Counted from the stretch's first letter, positions 1 to 10,138 are shown. The stretch: 64,000 nt of DNA from Mycolicibacterium holsaticum DSM 44478 = JCM 12374 (GCF_019645835.1 NZ_CP080998.1:4154001-4218000); one strand, 5' to 3'. Program-made: numbers and translations. The notes: generated from the letters alone by a model not told the origin.

Positions 1-1476
1 TCAGCGTTTGGTGAAAACCGTTCGGTGCCAAGCCTTGTCGGCGACCCCGGTGATGTCGCTCATGACGTGCTTGACGGTCAGGTACTCCTCGAGCGAGTAA
101 TCGCTCATGTCCTTGCCGAAGCCCGAGGCGCCGACGCCGCCGTGGGGCATCTCGCTGATGATCGGGATGTGGTCGTTGATCCACACGCAACCCGCCTTGA
201 TCTCCCGTGCTGCCCGCTCCGCCCGATACACATCACGGGTCCACGCCGAGGCCGCCAACCCGTAGGCGGTGTCGTTGGCCTGCCTCAGCGCGTCGTCGTC
301 GTCGGTGCAGGCACGCACCGTCAGCACCGGGCCGAAGATCTCGTCGCGGTAGACCTCCGACTGTTCGCCGACGCCGGCGATCAGCGTCGGCAGGTAGAAA
401 CACCCCGGGCGCTCTGGCGCGGCGCCGCCGGTGACGATGCGCCCGCCCTGACTGGGCGCCCGCGCCACCATGCCGGCGACCTTCGCCCGGTGCGCCGTCG
501 AGATCAGCGGGCCAAGGTCGGTGTCGGGGTCGCCGGGGTCACCGACGACCACCTTGCCCATCACCTCGGCGACCCCGGCGACGAAGTCGTCGTAGAGGTC
601 GGCGGCCACGATCGCGCGCGTGGCGGCCGTGCAGTCCTGGCCGGTGTTGATCAGCGCGGCGGCCACCGCACCCGGGATCGCGGCGTCCAGATCGGCGTCG
701 TCGAACACCACGAACGGGGCCTTGCCACCCAGTTCGAGCTGCACGCGGTGCCCGTGTGCGGCCGCGGCGGCCATCACCGTGCGCCCAACCGCGGTGGATC
801 CGGTGAACGTGACCATGTCGACCCCGGAGTGGCCGGCCAGCGCGGCCCCGACGTCGGGTCCCGCGCCGGTCACGACGTTGAAGACGCCGTCGGGCAGTCC
901 CGCCTCGGTGGCCAACCGGGCCAGCGTGAGCGTCGTCAGCGGGGTCAGCTCGCTGGGTTTGATCACCACGGTGCAGCCGGCGGCCAAGGCGGGCAACACT
1001 TTCCACACCGCCATCTGCAACGGATAGTTCCACGGCGTGATGGTCGCGACGACGCCGACGGCCTCCCGCCGGATGCTCGAAGTGTGCTCAGCGGAGTACT
1101 CGGCGCTGGCCTTTCCCTCGAGATGACGTGCGGCACCGGCGAAGAAGTCGATGTTGTCGAGGCTGCCGGGCACGTCGAACTCGGCAGCCAACCGCACCGG
1201 CTTGCCGGTTTGGCTGACCTCTTCGGCCACCAGATGCTCGGCATGCTCGCCCGCCAGCCGCGCCAACGCGGCCAGCACCGCCGACCGCTGCGCAGGCGTC
1301 GCGCCCGCCCACCCGGGCATGCTCGCCCGCGCCGCAGCCACCGCGGTGTCGACGTCGGCGGGCGCAGCCGACGCGTACCCGGCGACCGGCCGGCCGGTGG
1401 CCGGGTTGAGAACCTGATGCGCCCGGCCGCCGGTTACCACCGGCGCCCCCACCATCCAGCTACCCGCGACGTTCAT
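1..1476 (-). CDS. Aldehyde dehydrogenase, gamma-aminobutyraldehyde dehydrogenase-like
   Basis: A 491-residue NAD(P)-dependent aldehyde dehydrogenase of normal family length. Visible motifs are ITPWNYP with Asn150, cofactor-binding Lys173, the GSTAVG turn at 226-231, the general base Glu248 in LELGGKAP, and the nucleophile Cys282 in NTGQDCTAAT. The GQDCTAA form of the active site is typical of gamma-aminobutyraldehyde and related omega-aminoaldehyde dehydrogenases (YdcW/Pcd type). It is divergent from an Lrp regulator that is translationally coupled to a class III aminotransferase. I infer that the aminotransferase makes a semialdehyde that this enzyme oxidises, for example in diamine or lysine breakdown. 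The substrate is not proven by sequence. The stop codon lies at the window edge but the gene is complete. Confidence 0.88.
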   Translation of the reverse strand: MNVAGSWMVGAPVVTGGRAHQVLNPATGRPVAGYASAAPADVDTAVAAARASMPGWAGATPAQRSAVLAALARLAGEHAEHLVAEEVSQTGKPVRLAAEFDVPGSLDNIDFFAGAARHLEGKASAEYSAEHTSSIRREAVGVVATITPWNYPLQMAVWKVLPALAAGCTVVIKPSELTPLTTLTLARLATEAGLPDGVFNVVTGAGPDVGAALAGHSGVDMVTFTGSTAVGRTVMAAAAAHGHRVQLELGGKAPFVVFDDADLDAAIPGAVAAALINTGQDCTAATRAIVAADLYDDFVAGVAEVMGKVVVGDPGDPDTDLGPLISTAHRAKVAGMVARAPSQGGRIVTGGAAPERPGCFYLPTLIAGVGEQSEVYRDEIFGPVLTVRACTDDDDALRQANDTAYGLAASAWTRDVYRAERAAREIKAGCVWINDHIPIISEMPHGGVGASGFGKDMSDYSLEEYLTVKHVMSDITGVADKAWHRTVFTKR

Positions 1477-1598
1477 GGGCCAACGCTAACCGACGTCGCG
1501 CACGCCAGCTACGCATTACAACCGCAAAAGCCACCCGTCACGCGTGATTTCATAGCCCTGGTTGCTTGCCACGACGGATTCCGTGCACAATCTTGGGC

Positions 1599-2120
1599 AT
1601 GGCTACCCCGGGTCCCGTGCACGGCGCCGGACCGGCGTCGTTCCGGGTCAACCAGTCCCGCCCTGGTGCGGCGTTTCAGCTCGACGAGCTCTCGAAGCAG
1701 ATCATCGAGAAGCTGCAGGAAGACGGTCGTCGCTCGTATGCGGGCATCGGCAAGGCGGTCGGGCTGTCGGAGGCCGCGGTCCGCCAGCGCGTCCAGCGCA
1801 TGGTCGACGCGGGCGTCATGCAGATCGTCGCGGTCACCGACCCGATGCAGTTGGGTTTCGCGCGTCAGGCCATGATCGGCATCCGCTGCACGGGCGACAC
1901 CACCAAGGTGGCCGAGAAGTTGGCCGCCGTCGACTCGGTCGACTACGTGGTGCTGACTGCCGGCTCGTTCGACGTGATCGTCGAAGTCGTGTGCGCCGAC
2001 GACGACGACCTGCTCGATCTGCTCAACACCCAGATCCGCGCCCTGCCGGGCGTTCTCTCCACCGAGACGCTCGTCTACCTGAAGTTGGTCAAACAACAAT
2101 ATGACTGGGGGACCAGGTGA
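1599..2120 (+). CDS. Lrp/AsnC-family transcriptional regulator
   Basis: A 173-residue Lrp/AsnC protein. The N-terminal winged helix-turn-helix (DELSKQIIEKLQEDGR, then a recognition helix ending EAAVRQRVQRM) is followed by a RAM effector-binding domain, where VDYVVLTAGSFDVIVEV is the typical ligand-loop strand. The start at 1599 (MATPGPVHG) is preferred over an in-frame ATG at 1566 because the latter would add an unconserved tail. Its TGA overlaps the GTG of the next gene by four bases (2117-2120), so the two are translationally coupled. The 122-bp gap to the divergent aldehyde dehydrogenase probably holds both promoters and Lrp sites, although I could not fix an operator there. It probably responds to an amino acid or diamine and controls the flanking catabolic genes. 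Confidence 0.88.
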   Translation: MATPGPVHGAGPASFRVNQSRPGAAFQLDELSKQIIEKLQEDGRRSYAGIGKAVGLSEAAVRQRVQRMVDAGVMQIVAVTDPMQLGFARQAMIGIRCTGDTTKVAEKLAAVDSVDYVVLTAGSFDVIVEVVCADDDDLLDLLNTQIRALPGVLSTETLVYLKLVKQQYDWGTR

Positions 2121-3502
2121 CCGACATCGATACCGCACAAGGGCTTTCGGCTGCACTCGGCGCCAAAGCCGACCGTCACCTGTGGGGCCACTTCGCTCGG
2201 CACGGCGCCGGTATCACCCCGCCCATCATCACCCGCGGCGAGGGTGTCACGATCTGGGACAGCAACGGCAAGAGCTACATCGACGGACTGTCAGGACTTT
2301 TCGTCGTGCAGGTGGGCCACGGCCGCCAGGAACTGGCCGAGGCCGCGGCCAAGCAGGCCGAGCAGCTGGCGTTCTTTCCGCTGTGGTCCTACGCGACACC
2401 GACCGCGATCGAACTGGCCGAACGGGTGGCCAATTACGCGCCGGGCGACCTGAACCGGGTGTTCTTCACCACCGGCGGCGGTGAAGCGGTCGAGTCGGCG
2501 TGGAAGCTGGCCAAGAACTACTTCAAGCTGACCGGCAAACCCGGTAAGCACAAGGTGGTTTCGCGAGCGGTGGCCTATCACGGCACACCGCAGGGCGCAC
2601 TGGCGATCACCGGTCTGCCGGTGTTCAAAGCGCCGTTCGAGCCGCTGACCCCCGGCGGCTTCCGGGTACCCAACACCAACTTCTACCGCGCGCCTGCCCC
2701 GTATCGCGACGACGAGAAGGCCTTCGGGCAGTACTGCGCCGACCGCATCGCCGAAGCGATCGAGTTCGAGGGACCCGACACCGTAGCGGCCGTCTTCCTG
2801 GAACCTGTGCAGAACGCCGGCGGCTGTTTCCCGCCTCCGCCAGGTTATTTCGAGCGGGTCCGCGAGATCTGCGACGAGTACGACGTGCTGCTGGTGTCCG
2901 ACGAGGTGATCTGCGCCTACGGGCGGATCGGCTCGATGTTCGCCTGTGACGACTTCGGCTATGTACCCGACATCATCACCTGCGCAAAGGGTTTGACATC
3001 GGGCTACTCACCGATCGGTGCGATGATCGCCAGCGACCGGCTGTTCGAACCGTTCAACGACGGCAAGACGGTGTTCGCACACGGCTACACGTTCGGCGGC
3101 CACCCGGTCTCCTCGGTGGTCGCGCTGGCCAACCTCGACATCTTCGAACGCGAGGGCATCAACGATCACGTCAAGCACACCGCGCCGGCGCTGCGGGCCA
3201 CGCTCGAGCAGCTCTACGACCTTCCGATCGTCGGCGACGTCCGCGGTGAGGGCTTCTTCTACGGCATCGAGCTGGTCAAGGACAAAGCCACCCGGGAGAC
3301 GTTCAACGACGAGGAGTCCGAGCGGCTGCTGCGGGGCTTCTTGACGCCCGCGCTGTTCGAGGCGGGCCTGTACTGCCGGGCCGATGACCGCGGGGACCCG
3401 GTGGTGCAGCTCGCGCCGCCGCTGATCAGCGGGCAACAGGAGTTCGACGCCATCTACGAGATCCTGCGCGGGGTCCTCGCCGAAGCCAGCCGCCTGCTGT
3501 AG
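2117..3502 (+). CDS. Class III PLP aminotransferase (omega-amino acid type)
   Basis: A 461-residue PLP-dependent class III aminotransferase. The phosphate-binding GGGEA lies at 120-124, the pyridine-N contact Asp262 in LLVSDEVICAYGR, and the Schiff-base lysine is Lys291 in TCAKGLTSGY. The length and the pattern after WDSNGKSYIDGLSGLF fit omega-amino acid:pyruvate and putrescine/spermidine aminotransferases, resembling Rv3329 of M. tuberculosis. It starts with GTG inside the stop of the Lrp gene, so regulator and enzyme are co-translated. With the divergent aldehyde dehydrogenase it forms a plausible route from an omega-amine through a semialdehyde to an acid. The exact amino donor is not resolved. 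Confidence 0.88.
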   Translation: MTDIDTAQGLSAALGAKADRHLWGHFARHGAGITPPIITRGEGVTIWDSNGKSYIDGLSGLFVVQVGHGRQELAEAAAKQAEQLAFFPLWSYATPTAIELAERVANYAPGDLNRVFFTTGGGEAVESAWKLAKNYFKLTGKPGKHKVVSRAVAYHGTPQGALAITGLPVFKAPFEPLTPGGFRVPNTNFYRAPAPYRDDEKAFGQYCADRIAEAIEFEGPDTVAAVFLEPVQNAGGCFPPPPGYFERVREICDEYDVLLVSDEVICAYGRIGSMFACDDFGYVPDIITCAKGLTSGYSPIGAMIASDRLFEPFNDGKTVFAHGYTFGGHPVSSVVALANLDIFEREGINDHVKHTAPALRATLEQLYDLPIVGDVRGEGFFYGIELVKDKATRETFNDEESERLLRGFLTPALFEAGLYCRADDRGDPVVQLAPPLISGQQEFDAIYEILRGVLAEASRLL

Positions 3503-3507
3503 CCGAC

Positions 3508-3524
3508 GCTGCCAGACTGGCAGC
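3508..3524. promoter_or_regulatory. Perfect 8-1-8 palindrome abutting a start codon
   Basis: GCTGCCAG-A-CTGGCAGC is a perfect inverted repeat filling most of the 22-bp gap between the aminotransferase stop and the ATG at 3525, where a Shine-Dalgarno sequence would be expected. As RNA it could fold into a 6-bp stem with a 5-base loop. It could be an operator, a terminator-like hairpin for the upstream gene, or a translation-blocking hairpin. The symmetry is certain; the role is not. Confidence 0.5.
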
Positions 3525-4541
3525 ATGCCCGCCAACGCCGGACCGACCAAACCGCCGATCGACCCCGTCCGCTGGCAGCCCCCGCCGGTGGATCCGCTGC
3601 CGGACCTGCCGTCGGCGCCGCTGACCGTCGTCCCGGTGCCCGGCAACGCACCCGAAGACGTGGTGGTCGACACCGACGGCCATATCTGGACCGGCATCGA
3701 CGACGGCCGCATCCTGCGCCTCTCCCCCGGCGGTGACGTGTCGGTGGTCACCGAGACCGGCGGTCGCCCGCTGGGGCTGGCCATGGGGCGCGACGACCGG
3801 CTGCTGGTGTGCGACAGCCCGCGTGGCCTGCTGGCCGTGGACCGGCGCAGCGGCGCGGTCGAGACGTTGGTCGACGAAGTCGACAACCGAAAGCTGCAAT
3901 TCTGCTCCAATGCTGTCGAATTAGCCGATGGCACAATCATTTTCACCGAGTCCACCAGTGCGTTCACCTACGCCCACTATGTGGGGGCGATCCTGGAGGC
4001 GCGTGGGCGCGGCAGCCTGTTTCGGCGCGATCCCGACGGCACCGTGTTGACGGTGTTGTCGGGGCTGTATTTCGCCAACGGGGTGACGGCCACCGCGGAC
4101 GGGTCGGCGCTGGTGTTCGCCGAGACGCAGGGCCGCTGCCTGTCGAAGCTGTGGCTCACCGGCCCCGACGCGGGCACGGTCACCCCGCTGGCGGTGAACC
4201 TTCCCGCGATGCCCGACAACCTGTCCACCGGCGCCGACGGGCGGATCTGGTGCGCCATGGTCACCCCGGTCAACGCGGTCGCCGAGCGGCTGGCCAAGGG
4301 TGCGCCGCTGCTGCGCAAGCTGGTGTGGCGGTTGCCCGAGGCGTTGCAGCCCAAGCCGGAGTCGACGGTGTGGGTGGTCGCGTTCGACCCGGACAGCGGT
4401 GAGGTGGTCGCCGGTCTGCGCACCGAGCATCCGGGGTTCGGCATGGTGACCGGCTTGGTGGAGGCCGACGGCCGGCTCTGGATGGGCAGCATCGGCGCAC
4501 GCGCCGTCGCGTGGGCGGAGTTGTCGGCGCTCACCCTCTGA
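3525..4541 (+). CDS. SMP-30/strictosidine synthase-like beta-propeller protein
   Basis: A 338-residue predicted six-bladed beta-propeller of the SMP-30/gluconolactonase and strictosidine synthase-like group. The repeated blade signature shows as PEDVVVDTDGHIWTG, PLGLAMGRDDRLLVCD and, most clearly, FANGVTATADGSALVFAET near residues 180-200, followed by PDNLSTGADGRIWCAMV. Members coordinate a divalent metal in the central channel and hydrolyse lactones or esters. There is no evident signal peptide; the Pro-rich N terminus (about 30 residues) precedes the first blade. It follows the aminotransferase by 22 bp and could be co-transcribed, but no SD is visible before the ATG and a perfect palindrome takes its place. 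The substrate is unknown. Confidence 0.8.
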   Translation: MPANAGPTKPPIDPVRWQPPPVDPLPDLPSAPLTVVPVPGNAPEDVVVDTDGHIWTGIDDGRILRLSPGGDVSVVTETGGRPLGLAMGRDDRLLVCDSPRGLLAVDRRSGAVETLVDEVDNRKLQFCSNAVELADGTIIFTESTSAFTYAHYVGAILEARGRGSLFRRDPDGTVLTVLSGLYFANGVTATADGSALVFAETQGRCLSKLWLTGPDAGTVTPLAVNLPAMPDNLSTGADGRIWCAMVTPVNAVAERLAKGAPLLRKLVWRLPEALQPKPESTVWVVAFDPDSGEVVAGLRTEHPGFGMVTGLVEADGRLWMGSIGARAVAWAELSALTL

Positions 4542-4716
4542 CCCGAGCCACGCCCCCGCGCCGAGATCGACGGAATGGCGGGATTTACTCGACCTTTCCC
4601 GCCCGTTTGTCCCTTTGGGCGAGGAGCGGCGCCCACGACCCCGAGTCACATGAACCTCATCAGTCACAGCGCGCCTCCGGGCGATCGCGGGCTCGACGGC
4701 CTAATCTGCGCTCACG

Positions 4717-5943
4717 ATGGCGAATTTTCGAACCGCGTCTCGGCGCGCTGTCGGCCTGGCAGCTGCCCTTTTCGTGCTGGTCAGCCCGGCGGTCGCGAGC
4801 GCTCAGCCACCGTCGGCGCCGGAAGGCACCACCTGCCCGTACCGCGAGACCACACCCCCGGCGGTCGACGCCTCCGAGGTCCCCAAGCCCGGCCAGGACC
4901 CACCCGCCCCGCTACCGGTGCCCGCCACCCCGCTCGGCGGTGACGCGCTCTCGGGGTGCGGGGTGATCACCGCGCCCGGCACACCGCCGCTGCCCAACGA
5001 CGTCTCCGCCGAGGCATGGATCGTCGCCGACCTCGACACCGGCGATGTCATCGCGGCCAAGGACCCCCACGGCAGGCACCGGCCCGCCAGCGTCATCAAG
5101 GTGCTCACCGCGATGGCGGCCATCAAGGAACTCCCGATTCACCGGGTGGTGGCGGGCACCCCCGAAGACGCGGCCCAGGAAGGCACCAAGGTGGGCGTCG
5201 GACCCGAGGGGCACTACTCGGTCAACGACCTGCTGCACGGCCTGATGATGTACTCCGGCAACGACGCCGCCTACGCGCTGGCCACCCAGCTCGGCGGCTA
5301 CGACGTCGCGCTGAACAAGCTCAACGACCTGGCCCGCAAGCTCGGCGGGCGCGACACCCGGGTGGCCAGCCCGTCCGGCCTGGACGGACCGGGCATGAGC
5401 ACATCGGCCTACGACCTGGCCCTGTTCTACCGCTACGCCTGGCAGAACCCGGTGTTCGCCGACATCGTGTCCACCCGCAGCTTCGACTTCCCCGGCCGCG
5501 GCGACGTCGGCTATCCGATCGAGAACGACAACAAGCTGCTCAACAACTATCCCGGCGCGCTGGGCGGCAAGACCGGATACACCGATGACGCCGGCCAGAC
5601 GTTCGTCGGCGCCGCCGACCGTGACGGGCGCCGCCTGGTCGCGGTGCTGCTGCGCGGCACCCGCCAGCCGATCGCCCCGTGGGAGCAGGCGGCGCACCTG
5701 CTGGACTACGGCTTCGCGACCCCGCCCGGCACCAAGGTGGGCACGCTGATCGAACCGGACCCCTCCCTGCTCGACCGCAAACCGGCCGCCGACACCGCTG
5801 CCGGGGTCAATGCCGCGCCCATGCTCTCCGACGTCGACGCCATGCCGGTGCGCGTCGGGGTGGCGGTCGTGGGGGCCATCATCGTGTTCAGTCTGATCAT
5901 GGGCGCCCGGTCGTTGAACCGACGCCCCCAGCTCACCCGCTGA
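4717..5943 (+). CDS. dacB1: D-alanyl-D-alanine carboxypeptidase (DacB1)
   Basis: A 408-residue penicillin-binding protein of the S11 serine peptidase family, matching Rv3330. It removes the terminal D-Ala from peptidoglycan stem peptides outside the membrane. A signal peptide covers about residues 1-29 ([14 protein letters not shown]). The active-site motifs are all present: SVIK (nucleophile Ser125, Lys128), SGN at 180-182 and KTG at 285-287. A proline-rich linker (about 35-95) precedes the catalytic domain, and a C-terminal hydrophobic helix with basic residues after it anchors the enzyme. The 175 bp upstream probably hold its promoter. The SMR gene follows after 19 bp, so the two are probably co-transcribed. 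Confidence 0.93.
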   Translation: MANFRTASRRAVGLAAALFVLVSPAVASAQPPSAPEGTTCPYRETTPPAVDASEVPKPGQDPPAPLPVPATPLGGDALSGCGVITAPGTPPLPNDVSAEAWIVADLDTGDVIAAKDPHGRHRPASVIKVLTAMAAIKELPIHRVVAGTPEDAAQEGTKVGVGPEGHYSVNDLLHGLMMYSGNDAAYALATQLGGYDVALNKLNDLARKLGGRDTRVASPSGLDGPGMSTSAYDLALFYRYAWQNPVFADIVSTRSFDFPGRGDVGYPIENDNKLLNNYPGALGGKTGYTDDAGQTFVGAADRDGRRLVAVLLRGTRQPIAPWEQAAHLLDYGFATPPGTKVGTLIEPDPSLLDRKPAADTAAGVNAAPMLSDVDAMPVRVGVAVVGAIIVFSLIMGARSLNRRPQLTR

Positions 5944-5962
5944 TCCCTCGCGGAGGTGTTTC

Positions 5963-6280
5963 ATGGCCTGGCTCATACTCATCGTCTCCGGTGCCTTCGA
6001 GGCGGTGTGGGCCGTTGCGCTGAGCAAATCGGAGGGGTTCAGCAAACCGGTACCGATCGCGATATTCGTTGTGGCGCTGATCATTTCGATGGGCGGGTTG
6101 GGCATCGCGCTGCGCGACCTGCCGGTCGGCACGGGCTACGCGGTATGGGTGGGCGTCGGCGCGGCGCTCACCGTCGTTTACTCGCTGGCGACCGGGGCCG
6201 AAAGCGCCTCACCGATCAAGGTGGCCTTGTTGCTGGGCATCGTGGGGTGTGTGGTCGGCCTGCAACTCGTCAGCAGTTAG
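5963..6280 (+). CDS. Small multidrug resistance family exporter (Gdx/SugE-like)
   Basis: A 105-residue, four-helix SMR transporter that works as an antiparallel dimer. The essential membrane glutamate is Glu13 in SGAFEAVWAVALSKSEGF, and the later LPVGTGYAVWVGVGAAL follows the family pattern. The first-helix context resembles the SugE/Gdx (guanidinium or quaternary ammonium) subgroup more than EmrE/Mmr. A good SD (GGAGG) precedes the ATG, 19 bp after dacB1. There is no room for a guanidine riboswitch. Its TAG overlaps the stop of the convergent yhjD-like gene within TTAG (6277-6280). Confidence 0.85.
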   Translation: MAWLILIVSGAFEAVWAVALSKSEGFSKPVPIAIFVVALIISMGGLGIALRDLPVGTGYAVWVGVGAALTVVYSLATGAESASPIKVALLLGIVGCVVGLQLVSS

Positions 6281-7317
6281 CGCCGCATCAACCGCGAAAG
6301 GCTCAGCGCGCCAACGGCGCCCAGTAAGGCAGCAGTCAACGCACCGGTAAGCCCCACCCCCTCGCGGACCTGCACCCGCGGGGCGATCAACGCGCGCCCG
6401 GGCGGCTCGACCGGCGCGGGCTGCATGTTGTCGGTCGCCGTCGCCGCCCACGCCGTCGTGAACAGGATCAGCCGCGCGGTGATGTAGGCGAACACCATCA
6501 GCCCCAGCACTGGGCCGAACGTCGCACCCGCCGGACCGGTGACCACCGAGCGCAAGTAGATCGACGCCACCAGTTTGAACACCTCGAACGCCGCCGCCGC
6601 CAAGAACCCGGCCCGCAGCGCGCTGCGAAAGCTCACCGACTCCCGTGGCAGCCGCGCGATGATCCACGAGAACAGCATCCAGCTGATCAGCAACGAGAAA
6701 AGCACGGAGACGATCCGCAACGCCACGCCGACACCCGGAACATGCTCCAACCCAACCCATTCCAGAACTTTATGCATCGGGCCCGAGTTGCCCAGCGCGG
6801 TCAGCGCGACGGTGACGGCCACGGCGATGAACAGACCGAGGATCGCGAACAGATCCGACGCCTTGGTGCGCACAAACCCTTTCGAGTTCTGCCGCTGCAG
6901 ACCCCACATCTGGCTCAGCGCCTCACGCAGGTTGGCCATCCAGCCCAGCCCCGCCCACGCGGCGGTGGCCAGGCCGATGATGCCGACCGAGGTGCGCGAG
7001 GCGATCGCCGACTCCATCAGGTCGACCAACTGGTTGCCGACATCGCCGGTCACCGACGACCGGATCCGGTCCTCGACTTGGGCGAGCAGATCTGGCTGGC
7101 GCACAAGGATGAAGCCGCCGACCGCGAATCCCACCATCAGCAACGGGAACAGCGCGAAGACGGTGAAGTAGGTGATGCCCGCCGCGTAGAAGTCGCCCTT
7201 GCTGGCCTGGTAGCGCTGCTGGGCGCGCATGACGTGGTCGAACCAGGGGTACCGGGCCCGCATCCGGTCGATGACGCCAGGCTTGTCCGGCTCGGTCGCC
7301 GTGTCTTGCTGGGCCAT
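6277..7317 (-). CDS. YhjD/YihY/BrkB family inner membrane protein
   Basis: A 346-residue integral membrane protein of the YihY/BrkB family, corresponding to Rv3335c. After a charged N terminus (about 50 residues) come about six hydrophobic helices starting with GITYFTVFALFPLLMVGFAVGG; the GDFYAAGITYF motif is characteristic. The C-terminal tail ends in a short hydrophobic helix and basic residues. The start at 7317 (MAQQDTATEP) lies 14 bp after the trpS stop, so trpS and this gene are probably one transcript. The biochemical function is unsettled; YhjD mutants in E. coli affect lipid A/Kdo suppression, which does not transfer directly to mycobacteria. Confidence 0.85.
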   Translation of the reverse strand: MAQQDTATEPDKPGVIDRMRARYPWFDHVMRAQQRYQASKGDFYAAGITYFTVFALFPLLMVGFAVGGFILVRQPDLLAQVEDRIRSSVTGDVGNQLVDLMESAIASRTSVGIIGLATAAWAGLGWMANLREALSQMWGLQRQNSKGFVRTKASDLFAILGLFIAVAVTVALTALGNSGPMHKVLEWVGLEHVPGVGVALRIVSVLFSLLISWMLFSWIIARLPRESVSFRSALRAGFLAAAAFEVFKLVASIYLRSVVTGPAGATFGPVLGLMVFAYITARLILFTTAWAATATDNMQPAPVEPPGRALIAPRVQVREGVGLTGALTAALLGAVGALSLSRLMRR

Positions 7318-7331
7318 CGATGTCTCCCGCT

Positions 7332-8375
<1,044 letters not shown>

Positions 8376-8450
8376 TCACACCGGCCGAACGTCGACTTGA
8401 CACACGTTGTGCCGCGCTGGGCGTGCGACAAACCCCACACTCGCTTGGAG

Positions 8451-9245
8451 CTAACCGCGGTATTCGACGGTCACCGGCGCGTGGTCGGACCACCGCAGCG
8501 CGTACGCCGCGGCGCGCTCCACCCGCGCCGCCACCGCCCGCGCGGCCAACGTCGGCGTCGCCAGCTGGTAGTCGATGCGCCAGCCGGCGTCGTTGTCGAA
8601 CGCCCGCCCGCGCCACGACCACCACGAGTACGGCCCGGCCATGTCGGGGTGCAGCACGCGGACCACGTCGACCCAGCCGGCGTCCAGCAGTTCGGTCAGC
8701 CATTGCCGCTCGCTGGGCAGAAAGCCCGACTTCTTGAGGTTGCCCTTCCAATTCTTGATGTCGTTTTCGGTGTGCGCGATGTTCCAGTCCCCGCACACCA
8801 CCGCGTGGCGGTCGGCCAGCTCGGCCATCCGTTTGGCCAGCACGGTGAGGAAGCGTTCCTTTTCCAGCTGACGGTCGGTTTCGGCTTCGCCGGTCTGCAC
8901 GTAGACGCTGGCCACGGTCGTTCCTGCGACGTCGACCTCGAGATAGCGTCCGTGCGTTGAGAACTCGTCACACTCCAGTGGCCGCGCCGCGGTGATCGGC
9001 AGGCGGGAGAGCACCGCGACGCCGCTGCGGCCCTTGAGGTGGGGTTCGGCCGACGCCAGGTGCCAGCCGTCGGCCAGCGCCGGCGCCAGCGCCGCGGCCA
9101 CCTGGTCGTCGTCGGCACGGGTCTCCTGCAGGCAGACCACGTCGGCGCGGGTGGCGGCGAGCCAGGCCAGCAGCCCGAGGTTGTCCGGCGAGCGTTGCCT
9201 CACCGCGGCGCGGATCCCGTTGACGTTGACGGTGCTGACGATCAC
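8451..9245 (-). CDS. xthA: Exodeoxyribonuclease III
   Basis: A 264-residue EEP-family nuclease, the apurinic/apyrimidinic endonuclease and 3'-exonuclease of base excision repair. All hallmark segments are present: STVNVNGIRAA at the N terminus, the metal ligand in CLQETRAD, GDWNIAHTENDIKNWKGN, WRIDYQLATP and the catalytic SDHAPV near the C terminus. In M. tuberculosis the homologue (Rv0427c) is elsewhere, so its position between trpS and the hydrolase is a local rearrangement. It is divergent from the alpha/beta hydrolase across 59 bp that contain a near-perfect 9-1-9 palindrome. Confidence 0.94.
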   Translation of the reverse strand: MIVSTVNVNGIRAAVRQRSPDNLGLLAWLAATRADVVCLQETRADDDQVAAALAPALADGWHLASAEPHLKGRSGVAVLSRLPITAARPLECDEFSTHGRYLEVDVAGTTVASVYVQTGEAETDRQLEKERFLTVLAKRMAELADRHAVVCGDWNIAHTENDIKNWKGNLKKSGFLPSERQWLTELLDAGWVDVVRVLHPDMAGPYSWWSWRGRAFDNDAGWRIDYQLATPTLAARAVAARVERAAAYALRWSDHAPVTVEYRG

Positions 9246-9269
9246 GGACCGACCATAGCCTCGAACCTT

Positions 9270-9288
9270 GCGGTACCGGCGGTATCGC
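9270..9288. promoter_or_regulatory. 9-1-9 inverted repeat between xthA and hydrolase
   Basis: GCGGTACCG-G-CGGTATCGC forms a 19-bp inverted repeat with one mismatched pair, centred in the 59-bp gap between two divergent genes. Size and position suit an operator for a dimeric repressor controlling one or both start regions. No regulator gene is adjacent, so the binding protein is unknown. Confidence 0.4.
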
Positions 9289-9304
9289 CTTTAGTGTCGG
9301 CAGG

Positions 9305-10138
9305 ATGACTGAGCGCGCTCCGATTCACCTCGGCTCCGGCGAACCGATGCTTTTGCTACATCCGTTCATGATGTCGCAAAACGTGTGGAAAGACGTCGCA
9401 CCGATGATTGCCGACACCGGCCGTTACGAGGTGTACGCGCCCACGATGCCCGGTCACAACGGCGGGGTGAAGGGCCGCTTCTTCCTCGACACCGTCGAGC
9501 TCGCTGACGATATGGAACGCCGCATGGACGCCCTGGGCTGGGACACCGCCCACATCGTGGGCAACTCCCTTGGCGGCTGGGTGGCGTTCGAGCTGGAACG
9601 TCGCGGCAGGGCCCGCACACTCACCGGGATCGCCCCCGCGGGCGGCTGGAGCCGCTTCACCCCCGCCAAGTTCGAGATCGTGTTCAAGTTCGTCGCCGGC
9701 CTGCCGGTCTGGTTGGGCGCCAAGGCGCTGGGGCCGCGCGCGCTGCGCCTACCGTTCGTGCGCCAGCTGGCTTTCGTGCCGGTCAGCGCCGACCCGAGCG
9801 GGCTCACCGACGAGGACCTGCTGGTCATCATCGACGATGTCACCCACTGCCCGGCCTACTACCAGCTGCTGGTCAAGGCGCTGTTGCTGCCGGGACTGCG
9901 GGAGCTGGCCGACGCCGACGCGCCCATCCACCTGGTGATCTGCGAGAAGGACCGGGTGCTGCCGCACCCCCGGTTCACCCGGCACTTCACCGAGCACCTG
10001 CCGAAAAGCGCCCAGATCACCCATCTCGACGGCGTGGGGCACATCCCGATGTTCGAGGCGCCGCGACGGGTCGCCGACGTGATCGTCGAGTTCGTCGACC
10101 GCCACCTCGCGCCGCCGCGCCGCGCCGTCGCCGACTAA
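9305..10138 (+). CDS. Alpha/beta-fold hydrolase
   Basis: A 277-residue alpha/beta hydrolase. The nucleophile elbow is GNSLGG with Ser88, the acid is probably Asp216 in ICEKDRVLP and the base His246 in [10 protein letters not shown] cap region lies between about 125 and 200. There is no signal peptide, so it is cytoplasmic. Its position before icd1 matches Rv3337/Rv3338, which I recall as separate hydrolase-like fragments in M. tuberculosis; here the frame is intact. Its TAA overlaps the TAG of icd1 in CTAA (10135-10138). The substrate cannot be deduced. Confidence 0.82.
   Translation: MTERAPIHLGSGEPMLLLHPFMMSQNVWKDVAPMIADTGRYEVYAPTMPGHNGGVKGRFFLDTVELADDMERRMDALGWDTAHIVGNSLGGWVAFELERRGRARTLTGIAPAGGWSRFTPAKFEIVFKFVAGLPVWLGAKALGPRALRLPFVRQLAFVPVSADPSGLTDEDLLVIIDDVTHCPAYYQLLVKALLLPGLRELADADAPIHLVICEKDRVLPHPRFTRHFTEHLPKSAQITHLDGVGHIPMFEAPRRVADVIVEFVDRHLAPPRRAVAD

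Noticed and set aside
25..1875. Plus-strand 616-codon frame opposite the aldehyde dehydrogenase
   Set aside because: Antisense shadow running through the divergent promoter region and into the Lrp gene; no recognisable fold.
5944..5962. Possible guanidine riboswitch before the SMR gene
   Set aside because: The gap is only 19 bp and contains just an SD.
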